Source: Cryoendolithus antarcticus (lineage: Eukaryota > Ascomycota > Dothideomycetes > Cladosporiales > Cladosporiaceae). Taken from it: a stretch of DNA of 64,000 nt. The translations under genes and the position numbers were made by a program. Below are positions 54,023-63,732 of the stretch, in pieces. The notes beneath the pieces were generated by a model. The model searched no databases, was not told where the DNA came from, and saw only the letters and a list, made by a program, of their open reading frames with translations. The stretch spans positions 434,001 to 498,000 of the forward strand of contig NAJO01000013.1 in NCBI GenBank assembly GCA_002077065.1. The letters are read 5' to 3'. Numbering within the stretch: position 1 is the first letter of the stretch; every line of letters begins with the position of its first letter.

Positions 54023-55927
54023 ATGGCCGGACTGAAGATGCTGGCTCGCTCGAAATCGAAGAGGGTTATTGAAGTGGAGAACTCCGACGTCAAAGAAGCT
54101 AGAAGCTTGCAGCTAGTCTCAACTTCTGCGAAGCTCAGGCGCAAGGCGTCAAAGCGTGCTTCGATCTCACACATCGCTGTCGCTGAGGCCTTCGAAAGAC
54201 CTGCAGTAACATCCCGCTCGAAGACAACGGGCGCGCTGGAAACCCGACCACGTCCGAATACGGCTGACTCGAGGCCAAGCCTCGTCCGACCGCAGGCTAC
54301 TGACCTGCCTGATCTCCCTCAATCGCTTCGCCTACCCGTAGAGACTATGGATGTTCGAGCTGGCGCTGATACCTTCCGCTTCCCTACGCCGTCACCGCGA
54401 CTACCGAGGAAGAGTGGGACGTTCCAGGCAGAGTCTTCCCCTCTTGTGTCTGAGAAGATGACAGCGCCCATTGGCGTTGCTCTAGGCTCGCCGACAGCTG
54501 CCCCACCTCAGTGGCAGCGGTCACGTACTGTCGATGCTTTGCCGAAACGCAAGGCCGTGCCACAGGCTCTACCCGACTATGCACAAGCTTGGGACGTCAT
54601 GGGAGAGGCACCACAGAAGCCGCAATTGAAGAAGTCCAAGTCAGCCTGGAAGACGCTTGGAGGACTATTCCGGAGCAAATCAGCCTTCAAGGCCGCGTCA
54701 GAGCCGCTCTACAAAGTACAGGCGGGCAGTAGTGAGCCGGCAGCGAAGCCTTCCACAGATCAGTCGCGCGCTCGAGTCGGCGTTCTGGATTCCGCTGCAT
54801 CATCACCTGCAGCAGTGGCTACACCAGGCTCGATTGCCTCCCATCACTCGAGGACTCCATCGCTGAACCGGGGTCTTGCTCGCTTTGAGGCACGTGCAGA
54901 AGCTGACCGCGCTGCCTTCATGTCGAATATTGACAGCAAGGTGCAGCACACGCCCGCTGCTTACCAGGCACGTGCGAGTATCTTGACACCGCCCAAGTCT
55001 AGCGTTTATTCGAGGACTCCTGTTCTACGCAGCTCGGAGGAAATGTTCGCTACATCTCCACCTTCACGGCACAACCTACATGCGCCTGGCGCGCACATAC
55101 ACACACCCAAACTGGACATGGACATACCCAATTCAGAGTTTGAGCGATACAGCGTCATGTTTGAGAAGCTTCTAGAGCCGAAGATGTCACTGTTGGAGCG
55201 ACGGCAGAGTAAGCGTCAGGACAAGCTGAAGAGGCTGAACTCCACGAAGTTGCAAGTCCACGATGAGAACGCTCCGACAATATTACAACGAAGCCGCACT
55301 TCGCCACACAAGCTGCACAACCCGCCTATTGTCCCCAGTAACGATACAGCGATATTGCCAGCCGCAGCACATTCCGAGAAGGACACACCCGCCGGTTCAG
55401 TCTCAATCACGAACCGCGCACGACCCCTACAACGCTCGAAGACAGCCCCAATGGCGGCTGCATCGCCTCTCACAGCCCGCTTCGCCCCCGCTGCCCACGT
55501 TCATGCGCCTTCAGTGGACTCCCTTTCCACAGCCTACGCCTCACTACCCGCGACGCCCACGACGGTGGCGTCGACCAATCTGGGCTCGCCGATCCCCATA
55601 CATGCCGTGTCGAAGCCTCTGCCGGGGGCAGAGCCACAGGAGCCGAGCTGGGACATGCTTACGCCTCCCTCGAATACCCAGCCTCATCCTAATCCTCTCG
55701 CCTCGCACAGTACGATTTCGAAGCCTCGGCATTTGATGCCGGACAATCATATCGTGCAGGTTAGCGTGGCGCGGCAGGTCAGCGTTTCGAAAGCCAGGAG
55801 ACGGGTGCAGGAGGCCGACTTCGTAGTCACACAGCCATTGCGACCCAGGGTCGTGGAGTGCGGACGGGGCGTTAGCGGCATGGGTCAGATGAGGCGGAGT
55901 ACGGTTGGGGTGTTAGAGGGAGGGTGA
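54023..55927 (+). CDS. disordered Ser/Pro-rich hypothetical protein
   Basis: 634 residues from ATG 54023 (MAGLKMLARSKSKRVIEV); the frame opens upstream at a GTG. The N-terminus is basic. Most of the chain is Ser/Thr/Pro/Ala-rich and predicted disordered, with scattered short motifs: SAWKTLGGLFRSKSAF (about 210-225), NSEFERYSVMFEKLLEP with a following Lys/Arg-rich helix (SLLERRQSKRQDKLKRL), and a conserved-looking C-terminal VSVSKARRRVQEADFVV. RSRTxD and SKTAPMA repeats look like phosphorylation sites. No membrane segment. Function unknown; possibly cell-cortex or cytoskeleton related from composition only. Confidence 0.7.
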   Translation: MAGLKMLARSKSKRVIEVENSDVKEARSLQLVSTSAKLRRKASKRASISHIAVAEAFERPAVTSRSKTTGALETRPRPNTADSRPSLVRPQATDLPDLPQSLRLPVETMDVRAGADTFRFPTPSPRLPRKSGTFQAESSPLVSEKMTAPIGVALGSPTAAPPQWQRSRTVDALPKRKAVPQALPDYAQAWDVMGEAPQKPQLKKSKSAWKTLGGLFRSKSAFKAASEPLYKVQAGSSEPAAKPSTDQSRARVGVLDSAASSPAAVATPGSIASHHSRTPSLNRGLARFEARAEADRAAFMSNIDSKVQHTPAAYQARASILTPPKSSVYSRTPVLRSSEEMFATSPPSRHNLHAPGAHIHTPKLDMDIPNSEFERYSVMFEKLLEPKMSLLERRQSKRQDKLKRLNSTKLQVHDENAPTILQRSRTSPHKLHNPPIVPSNDTAILPAAAHSEKDTPAGSVSITNRARPLQRSKTAPMAAASPLTARFAPAAHVHAPSVDSLSTAYASLPATPTTVASTNLGSPIPIHAVSKPLPGAEPQEPSWDMLTPPSNTQPHPNPLASHSTISKPRHLMPDNHIVQVSVARQVSVSKARRRVQEADFVVTQPLRPRVVECGRGVSGMGQMRRSTVGVLEGG

Positions 55928-56372
55928 AGCCGTGGACGACATGTGGCAAGACTGTTGAAGCACGGGAAGCTTCGTCGGCAGCAAGGTTCTACAATCTAGA
56001 TCTCGGCCGCTGGCATTCAATTTCTTTTGTCGACGATGCAGCATTTGAGGGGTCAAAGGTGGTTTAGCGATGGCGTCTGGTCTTTTGCTCCGTTCTTGAG
56101 GAAGCATGGAAACTCAGTCTTAGAGAGATCAGTTGCACCATCACACCAGTATGGCAAACGCCAGATATGATTTGACTATGAGTGAGTTCCATAACCTGCG
56201 CCCTCGGTGTTTGGCATCATGTCAGAAGTCTTCGCCAAGCATTTGTCCATACCTGCCTTGTGTGCAAACGACAGGCGCACCTTCCTCGAGCAGACAAAAG
56301 GACGGCTCCACGACGGTATATTGGGAAATCGATTCTCGACATTTACACAGTCTGGAACGGCCAAAATAATGG
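55928..56372. other. intergenic region before tRNA
   Basis: 445 bp with no gene. On the minus strand a TTTT lies just downstream of the tRNA gene and fits a Pol III terminator. Confidence 0.5.
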
Positions 56373-56444
56373 TGGACAATTAGGTGATCGAAACCTAGAC
56401 CTTCCGCATGCAAAGCGGACGCGCTACCACTGCGCCAATTGCCC
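56373..56444 (-). tRNA. tRNA-Ala (TGC anticodon)
   Basis: The minus strand folds as a cloverleaf without an intron. The acceptor stem GGGCAAT pairs with ATTGTCC (one G-U) plus discriminator A; the D arm is GCGCAGTGGTAGCGC; the anticodon arm is TCCGC-TTTGCAT-GCGGA with TGC at the centre; the T arm is TAGGT-TTCGATC-ACCTA. The A box (TGGCGCAGTGGTAGCGC) and B box (GGTTTCGATCA) are recognisable, and a T run follows the 3' end. 72 nt including the discriminator. Confidence 0.93.
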
Positions 56445-56805
56445 ATTGGTGAACGTCACTTTTGATATATTAATAATAAATCAAAAAACAAATCGTCTGG
56501 AGGAACACTCGGAAGGTGTCGTACGGCCGTCTGGGCGTGTAACGCAGACAGAATCCTCGTAGTGACAACGACTGTCTTCACAAAGTCTATCGCTTAAATC
56601 GGCAATGACCTGTCCACCAGTGCTAGCACGCAATGGAGCTATGCCGGTGATCTTACGGTGCTGCATCTCGAGTCGTCGAGATCGGCAGGTCAGCTCTCAA
56701 GTTTCCTAAGACAGTCATCACTCGGTAGGATTTCTACACGGTCCACTCGCAGGATTCGTCAAGCCGTTGAGCAGCAGGCACTGTGACGTCCCATTCGCCT
56801 TCAAC
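56445..56805. other. intergenic region
   Basis: 361 bp between the tRNA 5' end and the oxidoreductase ATG. No gene seen. Confidence 0.5.
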
Positions 56806-58319
56806 ATGGCAGGAGACGATTACATCGCCGACCCAGGGTTGCCACACCCTGCACCCACGGAATCGTACTGGCAATGTCCGCCACACGCTCTCGCCTCGCA
56901 TCAATCAGCACAGCTGCCCACGGAGGCTTCAGTAGTCATCATAGGATCCGGTATCACTGGCACTAGCGTTGCTTATCATCTACTACAGCGGAATCCTCAC
57001 CTCCAGGTGGTCATAGTGGAGGCAAGGACCATCACATCTGGTGCGACAGGCCGGAATGGAGGTCATTGCAAGGATGTTTCGTTCAAGACGTATCGCCAGA
57101 CGAGGGAACGAATTGGCAGGGATGCAGCGATGAGGCTTGTGAACTTCAGACGCAGTCATGTTGACGAGACTCGACGATTGGCGCAAGAGGTGCATGACGA
57201 GGGCTTTGGGGAGGCACAGTTCCGCGATGTGCAGAGTTTGACGGCAGTGTATGATCAGGGAATCTTTGAAGGGTTCAAAGATGGCTTAGAGGCGCTGCTT
57301 GAGGACTTTCCAGAGTGGCGGGATCAGTATTCGATCATCAACGGCCATGAGTCACATGAGGTACATGCTACACTGCCGATGTCCCACTACAATGAAGCCC
57401 ATGCTGATGTCAAGTGCAGAAACATGGCATGCCAGGCGCACATGGGATTATCGCGTCACCCGCAGCAGCACTCTGGCCGTATCGGCTCATCACTGGATCA
57501 CTCGAACGCCTGCTCTCGAAACATAAGTCATTTTCGCTGGAGGCACAGACACCAGTCCTTTCCATCTCAGCCAATGATGTTCCGTCACATCCTTACCTGG
57601 TCCGCACGCCTCGAGGCACAATTCGCACTCAACACGTCGTTCACTGTACCAATGGCCACGCATCACACCTTCTCCCGGCTCTAGCAAGTAAAATCATTCC
57701 GGTGAGAGGGCAAATGTCAGTTCAAACGCCCTCAAGCGAATTGCCCAGACTTGGTCATTCATATAGCTGGTCCCTGTGCTGGCCTGGTGGCGGCTTCGAC
57801 TACATGACCCAGGCGGGAGATGCTGAAGGTCTAGTGTTCCTGGGTGGCGGCGCTCAGCAAGCCAAGGAAGTGGGCGTAGTAGAGCTCGGAGTCACTGACG
57901 ACTCTGCCCTGAATAAGCCAGGGCTAGCCCACCTTTGTTCTATACTGCCAAACCACTTCGAGGCGGCCGAAGGTACGACTTTGAAGCAAGCCTGGACAGG
58001 CGTGATGGGGTTCACACCGGATGCGTTCCCTCTTGTAGGCAAGGTCCCGCAAGAGCTAACCCCGACGAAGCTGAGCATTGGCGCTGCTGGTAACGAGTGG
58101 ATTGCTGCAGGCTTCAGTGGTTATGGCATGGTGCATTGTTGGCAATCGGGTCGAGCACTTGCGGACATGATATCTGGTCAGCCACAGGACACCATCGATG
58201 AGTACTTCCCGACAGAGCAATTTGCGTTGTCTCGCAAGAGATTGGAGGGTATGAATCTGGAAACACTTCGTGCTTTCTTCGTGCCGAATCCGCCAGAGAT
58301 ACCCAGAAGTCACCTGTAA
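56806..58319 (+). CDS. FAD-dependent oxidoreductase (DAO family)
   Basis: Glycine/D-amino-acid oxidase-type flavoprotein. ATG 56806 (MAGDDYIADPGLPHPAP). A 59-nt intron 57361-57419 (GTACAT...TGCAG) resolves a frame change and joins NGHESHE to KHGMPGAHGIIASPAAALW; 484 residues. The Rossmann FAD motif is VVIIGSGITGTSVAYHLL (about residues 44-61), with EAR at the end of the second strand and SGATGRNGGHCK close after, as in the family. The C-terminal part contains GWTGVMGFTPDAFPLVG-like sequence (QAWTGVMGFTPDAFPLVGKV) and NEWIAAGFSGYGMVHCWQSG. No signal peptide and no PTS1. Substrate unknown; many fungal members oxidise amines or betaine-like compounds. Confidence 0.88.
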
Positions 58320-58647
58320 GATTTGCATTAGTCTCGTCAAGTACACGTATGAACAACACTACGTCTGAACTCACATCGAGGTGTCAGGTCATGAAGCCCT
58401 GAGTGATCTCCTTGTGTTTTCTGCTCATGTATGTAAATGTGCAGCACGATAGATGGGACTGCAAAGCTACATTGAGACCGACCTATCCGTGTACCATCAC
58501 GACAAATTCTGCGGAGTTGGTGATGCCAAAGTGCGGAGTTCACGATCGACGCGTTTGACGCGATAACAATCAAGGTGAACATGTTGCATCAAACTCACAT
58601 GCATCAACTCAGGTAGCACAACATTCGGACAGCGAGACGGTGGCGCA
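58320..58647. other. intergenic region upstream of DAD4
   Basis: 328 bp between tandem plus-strand genes. Nothing else recognised. Confidence 0.5.
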
Positions 58648-59122
58648 ATGGCGAGTACCACCTTACCTCACCTCCAGAATACCTCCTGACTGTCCCACAG
58701 GAGAGTCCCCACGAGCACCAACAGTCCCTCCTCCTCTCGCGCATAATCACGAATGTCGTATGTCCAACCCTCCCCTGAACCCCTTTCTATGCTGCTCACT
58801 CCTGACAAATCCCCAGGAAAAGCTCAACGAAGCCGTCATGGTGCTGAACAAGTCCCTCCAAGTAGTCCAATGCCGATAACTCGCCTCAATTCATTACTCT
58901 GCTGATAGGACGTCACAGGAAATCAACGTACAAAACATGAACGTCGAGCTCGTGGCGCAGATGTTCAAGAACTACCAGTCGAATGTGTTGTTTCATCTTG
59001 AAGGTACACTCACGAGTCCATCACTCTTTCACTTGGGACAAACAGCTGACGGATCTGGTGTAGCGACGGATAGTCTCAAAGACTCGACATCGATGGCGAG
59101 GGCCGCTGAAGGCGATGACTAG
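58648..59122 (+). CDS. DAD4: DASH complex subunit DAD4
   Basis: Small subunit of the DASH/Dam1 ring that couples kinetochores to microtubules. Five exons: 58648-58650 (ATG only), 58701-58757, 58817-58861, 58919-59003 and 59064-59122; 82 residues. The protein reads [51 protein letters not shown]..., then [19 protein letters not shown], matching fungal Dad4 (about 72 residues) plus a short tail. The first intron begins GCGAGT directly after the ATG, a GC-AG intron; the other three are GT-AG. No alternative ATG gives the expected MESPHE start in phase. Secure as DAD4; the first exon is inferred. Confidence 0.9.
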
Positions 59123-59636
59123 CACTACGCGATGATCAAATGCTACAAGGAACGAACAGGCCGAGAATTAGCAAGTGTAGGAACGGTGCTGCTTGTCAAA
59201 AGACACCGGTCTCACACAATGTTCAATTGGTCGATATGGACCACGTAATGCTAGGTATTCAACACACTCGGACCACTCTCGAGTCCGCCGCAGATCGCGA
59301 ACGTCACTCTTCTGCGCCTAGCAACATGGCCACTGGCGCCACATCTGACGGTTGACTATGAGCGACAACAGTGATATGCTGCGTGACTGTGCGCGTTGCG
59401 ACAGACTCTCACCCGCGTGGAAGATGGCGTTCTACGGCTGCGGCTCGAGTGATGGAAGCATGACCACTTCCATGACCCTCGTGAAAGAAACGTGGTGGCG
59501 AAAGAGGACCAAATGGCTGCGAGGCCACGTTCATCACTCGCTTGATTATCGTTCTGAGTAAGATTACAGCAGCACAGGAAACGTTCATTTTCCGGAGAGA
59601 ACTACATGATACAAATTAATGTACATTCAGCGCTAC
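59123..59636. other. convergent intergenic region
   Basis: 514 bp between the 3' ends of DAD4 and UTP17. Only short unsupported frames. Confidence 0.5.
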
Positions 59637-62600
59637 CTAGTCACTCTCCTCTTCCGAGTCTATCTCCATAACATCCACAGCGCCCTCTAGCGCAGCATTT
59701 GTCTTGTGCTGTGGCACATGGAGAGGCGGTCTACCGCAGAGAGCGGCAACAGCCCTCCACATCTCCCTCACTGATCCAGCTTCCTCCAAGACTCTAGCTA
59801 GCTCCTCGGGCCTAATCACCGGCCTGTCGTCCTCGGCACCTACCTCTTCATCCTCAGCTTTCGTGCCGTTGAGCACGGCAGCGCCCAAATCTGGAAAGTT
59901 GTCTCTTACGGGCGGCTCGATTGCTTGATCTTGTGCTCCGGCGTACACTATCTCAGCTTTTGCGCCTGTACGTTGCCCCGTGAGAAGGCGCACCGTCGCA
60001 TCCTCTCCGAGTAGTACGTATCCACGCCGCCCGTTACCACCGGCCAGTAGTGCTACTAGTCCGGTCTCAAGGGTCACATCAGAGCCGATTGGGGTACTTT
60101 CAGTTACGTTGTATACGCGCACCCGCATAGGAGCGTCGTCTTTGTGTTTCTTGTTGTCCTTACCAAGCTTCACAGCCGGCGTGAACAAGGCGATCGTCCT
60201 TTCTTCATTGTTGACAGCCATTAACGGCTGCAACGAGCTCTCACTTCCGTAGATCGCGACGTTGTATTGCAATCTATCCTCCACAAGGCCCCAAACTCTC
60301 ATGACCTTAGTGGACAATGCAACAATGTAGCGGCCCAAGAAAGCTAGATCCAATGGTATCCCGGTGATGAGTGAAGCATTGCTGGACTTGATCTCGCCGG
60401 TAAATGCGTCTATGAGATGTACCACAGGTGCCGCCATGACTCTGTCATATCGCAAGCAGACTGCTATGAGTGAGCCATCCTGAGAGTAAGCCATGACTGC
60501 TTTGGAAGGCGAGTGCAGTGTCTCGTCGTCGAGTTCCGCCGCATCCGAGTCAAGGCGGGGCATCTGGCGAGGGAGCTCGATGGACCTTTTGCAGAACCAG
60601 TCTGTCTCCTTGATAGCGTCTGGCTTGCCCTTTGTAGCAGTCGTCTGACGCACGCGGGTCTTGGATCTCCAGATCTTCACGCATGAGTCTTCGCCGACTG
60701 TCGCGAATGCGTTACCTGTCGGATCAGAGCTCAAAGCGAACACTTCACCACTTCCAGGAAGCACCGAAGACGAGCGCGTTTGTGGACCGTCGACACGCGT
60801 GGTCAGCGACCAGAGCTGCTGCGCTGCGTCCCACTGCCAGATTTTCAAGTACGATTCCCGGCGTCTTCGCTGCTCCTCGTCGACTTGCTCCTTATCGCCA
60901 GCCCAATGCGTAACGTCAGCCGCAGGAGGGTACCAGTCGTCTACAGTAGCCAGCCATTGACCGTTGGGCGATATAGCTATATCAGTGACATCTGGTGGGA
61001 TGATTGCAGTCCCGTCAGGTCCGAGGTTGAAGTCTGTGACGTTGTTTCGCGTTAGCGCCTGGCGTGAGATGTGGCGGGAGTTTGTCAGATCAAAAGTCTG
61101 TAGGAAGGGTCGAGCAGAGACGTCCATTTCTGTCTTTGGCTGCGTGGACGGCACGGTTAGGAGTAATTGATCTGATTGTTGTGGATGCAGTATCGCCGCA
61201 GGGGTGTAGTCCCTCTGCGAGCGTTTCGCTGCTGACCCCGGCCGAGTCATCATCTGTATGCCCGCGAACACTGCAACAGGCTTGAGCTCGCTGGTGGACA
61301 AGATCATGATTGAGTTGTCACCCATCTGTATCGCATATCGATCGCCTCGCAGACTTACCACGATGCGCTTGATCGCGGATGTCAGATGGGGCAAGAATTG
61401 CTTCTTGCCCGTCTCGAGCTGCCACAACACCAGTACAGTTTCTTTGCCGCCCGAGATGAGGTAGTTGCCATCTGCGGAGAATTTGACCGAGTTCACTGCC
61501 TCGCGATGCCAGTGCAGTCTCCGAGGGATGAGCTGCTCCGCATCCTGCTGACTGGAGAAGAGCGATGACATATTGTCGTAGAGCAGGATCTGGCCATCGT
61601 TGAGTCCGACCGCGACACGTAGACGGAGCTTCGCTTTCGCCTTACCGCTGACCTGTCCAAGAGCAGCATCCAAAGTTACGATCTGGCCAGGCATCTGCAT
61701 CTCAATCCACATCATGTCTGCGATGCTCGTCTCGGGCGACGTTCGCCGTCCGACACACAGGTGTTCTGCACTACAAGCAACGACGTAGCAGCCGCCAGGC
61801 AGAGACATGATATCTGTCAAGATGTGCTTCGTCCTGTAGAGCTCCTGGGATCCTGCAAGTATGACACTACCAGCATCGGTGGTGGCGGAGATGACACGAG
61901 TGCTGGCACCAGCAGCGTGTCCATCGACGGATGCAAGGCGGCAGAAGGAGGTTGCACCTGGAAACATTGACTTCGCCTCCTTGTCGTACGCGCCGGTCTC
62001 CCAATTCCAAGTTGCGATCTCTCCGCCGTCGTTGAGCAGATCGACCTCGTGTGGCAGACCAGTGCGTGCCACGCCGACGATACGGGCTCCGGATTCTAAA
62101 TCCCGAGACGCGACTGCAAGCGAGGACTGCACAGACAACACTTGTACCTGGCCCTGGCTCGCCGCGATCACGAAATCATCGCCGTTGCTGTCCGTGATGT
62201 AAAGTGGATCATGGTCGATGTACTTGCCGGCCGTCGCGGTCGACGCGAGGTAGTCGGTCTCTTCGACTCCTCTCCGCTTGGTACCATCGCCGACTACGAC
62301 GACCAGCGGGCGCTTTTGCTTGGGTTTGGACGTCTTGGACGCTGGCTCCAGATCGAGTTCGGTTTCATTTGCGATGACCAGAGGCGCAGACCCTAGCTCC
62401 TCGTCCTCGAGTCCAGATTCGGGCACCTCCACCTTGATCTTCTGCTTCTTCCGCTCCTCGACAGCCACTATGCTCGCGTCCTTGAAATTGCCACCCTCAT
62501 GTAGCCCATTGCCTGCCTTCTCGGAAGCTTTCCTCAGTTTCTTCGCTTCGTTCCGTTGAAGCCTCTCAGCTGCACTGAGCGCAACCGTCGGCGCCGTGTA

Positions 62601-62792
62601 CTGCACATTGTCTACGGGCTTCTGCCTGACCGGCGTCGAATGCTCCGATCTGGGATTGCGTCTTGGAACTGCGACGTCTGTGTCGGCGATGGCATTCGAT
62701 CTACCCGTCTTCCTTCGCTTCCTGTGCTTTGTCATGTTTGCTGGAGTCTCATCGTCCATTGACTTTCTCTTGATGCTTGTAGCTTCCGCCAT
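59637..62792 (-). CDS. UTP17: U3 snoRNA-associated WD-repeat protein 17 (NAN1, WDR75-like)
   Basis: Nucleolar subunit of the t-UTP part of the small-subunit processome, needed for rDNA transcription and early 18S processing. Single exon, 1051 residues from ATG 62792 (MAEATSIKRKSMDDET); another ATG at 62807 would add five. The first 190 residues are basic with several nuclear signals (KHRKRRKTGR, KPKQKRPL). Two WD40 propellers follow: GKYIDHDPLYITDSNGDDFV, LHWHREAVNSVKFSADGNYL ISGGKETVLVLWQLETGK, then VTDIAISPNGQWLATVDDW, LSSDPTGNAFATVGEDSCVKIW, MAYSQDGSLIAVCLRYD. An acidic tail ends MEIDSEEESD. Length is slightly above yeast Nan1 (896). It is divergent from RPB10 with only about 230 bp between. 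The family is well supported. Confidence 0.9.
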   Translation of the reverse strand: MAEATSIKRKSMDDETPANMTKHRKRRKTGRSNAIADTDVAVPRRNPRSEHSTPVRQKPVDNVQYTAPTVALSAAERLQRNEAKKLRKASEKAGNGLHEGGNFKDASIVAVEERKKQKIKVEVPESGLEDEELGSAPLVIANETELDLEPASKTSKPKQKRPLVVVVGDGTKRRGVEETDYLASTATAGKYIDHDPLYITDSNGDDFVIAASQGQVQVLSVQSSLAVASRDLESGARIVGVARTGLPHEVDLLNDGGEIATWNWETGAYDKEAKSMFPGATSFCRLASVDGHAAGASTRVISATTDAGSVILAGSQELYRTKHILTDIMSLPGGCYVVACSAEHLCVGRRTSPETSIADMMWIEMQMPGQIVTLDAALGQVSGKAKAKLRLRVAVGLNDGQILLYDNMSSLFSSQQDAEQLIPRRLHWHREAVNSVKFSADGNYLISGGKETVLVLWQLETGKKQFLPHLTSAIKRIVVSLRGDRYAIQMGDNSIMILSTSELKPVAVFAGIQMMTRPGSAAKRSQRDYTPAAILHPQQSDQLLLTVPSTQPKTEMDVSARPFLQTFDLTNSRHISRQALTRNNVTDFNLGPDGTAIIPPDVTDIAISPNGQWLATVDDWYPPAADVTHWAGDKEQVDEEQRRRRESYLKIWQWDAAQQLWSLTTRVDGPQTRSSSVLPGSGEVFALSSDPTGNAFATVGEDSCVKIWRSKTRVRQTTATKGKPDAIKETDWFCKRSIELPRQMPRLDSDAAELDDETLHSPSKAVMAYSQDGSLIAVCLRYDRVMAAPVVHLIDAFTGEIKSSNASLITGIPLDLAFLGRYIVALSTKVMRVWGLVEDRLQYNVAIYGSESSLQPLMAVNNEERTIALFTPAVKLGKDNKKHKDDAPMRVRVYNVTESTPIGSDVTLETGLVALLAGGNGRRGYVLLGEDATVRLLTGQRTGAKAEIVYAGAQDQAIEPPVRDNFPDLGAAVLNGTKAEDEEVGAEDDRPVIRPEELARVLEEAGSVREMWRAVAALCGRPPLHVPQHKTNAALEGAVDVMEIDSEEESD

Positions 62793-63021
62793 TATATCTA
62801 ACGACATCAGGTAGTGAGGGGATGTCAAGTGAGGGTGTGGTACTTGACTATGAACTCTCGAGTTTCATGTCCCCGATCTTTTTTCGAGAAGCTCGCTTAA
62901 CCCCGCGCTAAAGCCGACTCCACCACCAAATCTTTGACCTCACACTCGCGATCACCACCGCGCTGTCGCAAACAGTCCAAGTCCGCCGACAAAGCTTACA
63001 GCGCATACAAAGTCCGCCAAG

Positions 63022-63413
63022 ATGATCATCCCCGTCCGCTGCTTCTCCTGCGGCAAAGTGCGCCTCCCCTCGCTCTCCCCTCCCATCTCCACCCGCTCAC
63101 TAACCCCCTCTCTTCAGGTCGTCGGCGACCTCTGGAACAAATACGTCAAACTCATCGACCCGGAGCAAGCTGAGAATGGCGAGGCAATGACAGAAGGGTG
63201 CGATTACTTCCAGTGCCGCGGTTCTCCTTGCGATACATCGCGTTCACATGTCCGGAAACATACTGATAGCAACGCAGGGCCGCACTCGACGAACTAGGCC
63301 TGACGCGCTACTGCTGCCGGAGAATGTTGCTGACGCATGTGGACCTCATTGAGAAGTTGTTGCGATACAATCCTGCAGAGCGAGAGATTTTGAAGACAGG
63401 TGGAAGGGTTTAA
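63022..63413 (+). CDS. RPB10: RNA polymerase subunit RPABC5 (Rpb10)
   Basis: Zinc-binding subunit shared by RNA polymerases I, II and III. Exons are 63022-63057, 63118-63197 and 63278-63413 (introns 60 and 80 nt; GTGCGC...TTCAG with a CTAAC branch, GTGCGA...GCAG); 83 residues. Sequence: [26 protein letters not shown], then [42 protein letters not shown]. The zinc ligands CFSC and CC are intact. A short Glu/Asn/Ala-containing loop ([13 protein letters not shown]) is typical of filamentous fungi. No single open frame covers the gene, so exon assembly was needed. Secure. Confidence 0.96.
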
Positions 63414-63732
63414 GCATTCGAGGGAAATCATCGAAGGCGTTCTTGGGATCGGGAACACGTTTGCACGGCGTTCGAGGATTGGTACGGGAAAATGGTTGAG
63501 GGTGCCGAATTGAGGAAGATACCAGAGAAGCCCTATCGGGTTGCGGGGGGAGCTCGCACAGGTCTTCACGCGGTATAGAGGACCGGCAGTGAGGCGACTG
63601 AGGTGAGATGAGCGGAATGTGATCGTTCCGTAGGTTTGTGGACTTGAGATGGCCAGCCGAAGCAGAGGTATCGTTATGAACAAGACTATCTCAACGGACG
63701 CCGCCGGAGACTGCACTGCTATGCCAAAGCAT
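63414..63732. other. convergent intergenic region
   Basis: 319 bp between the 3' ends of RPB10 and ARP5. No gene seen. Confidence 0.5.
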
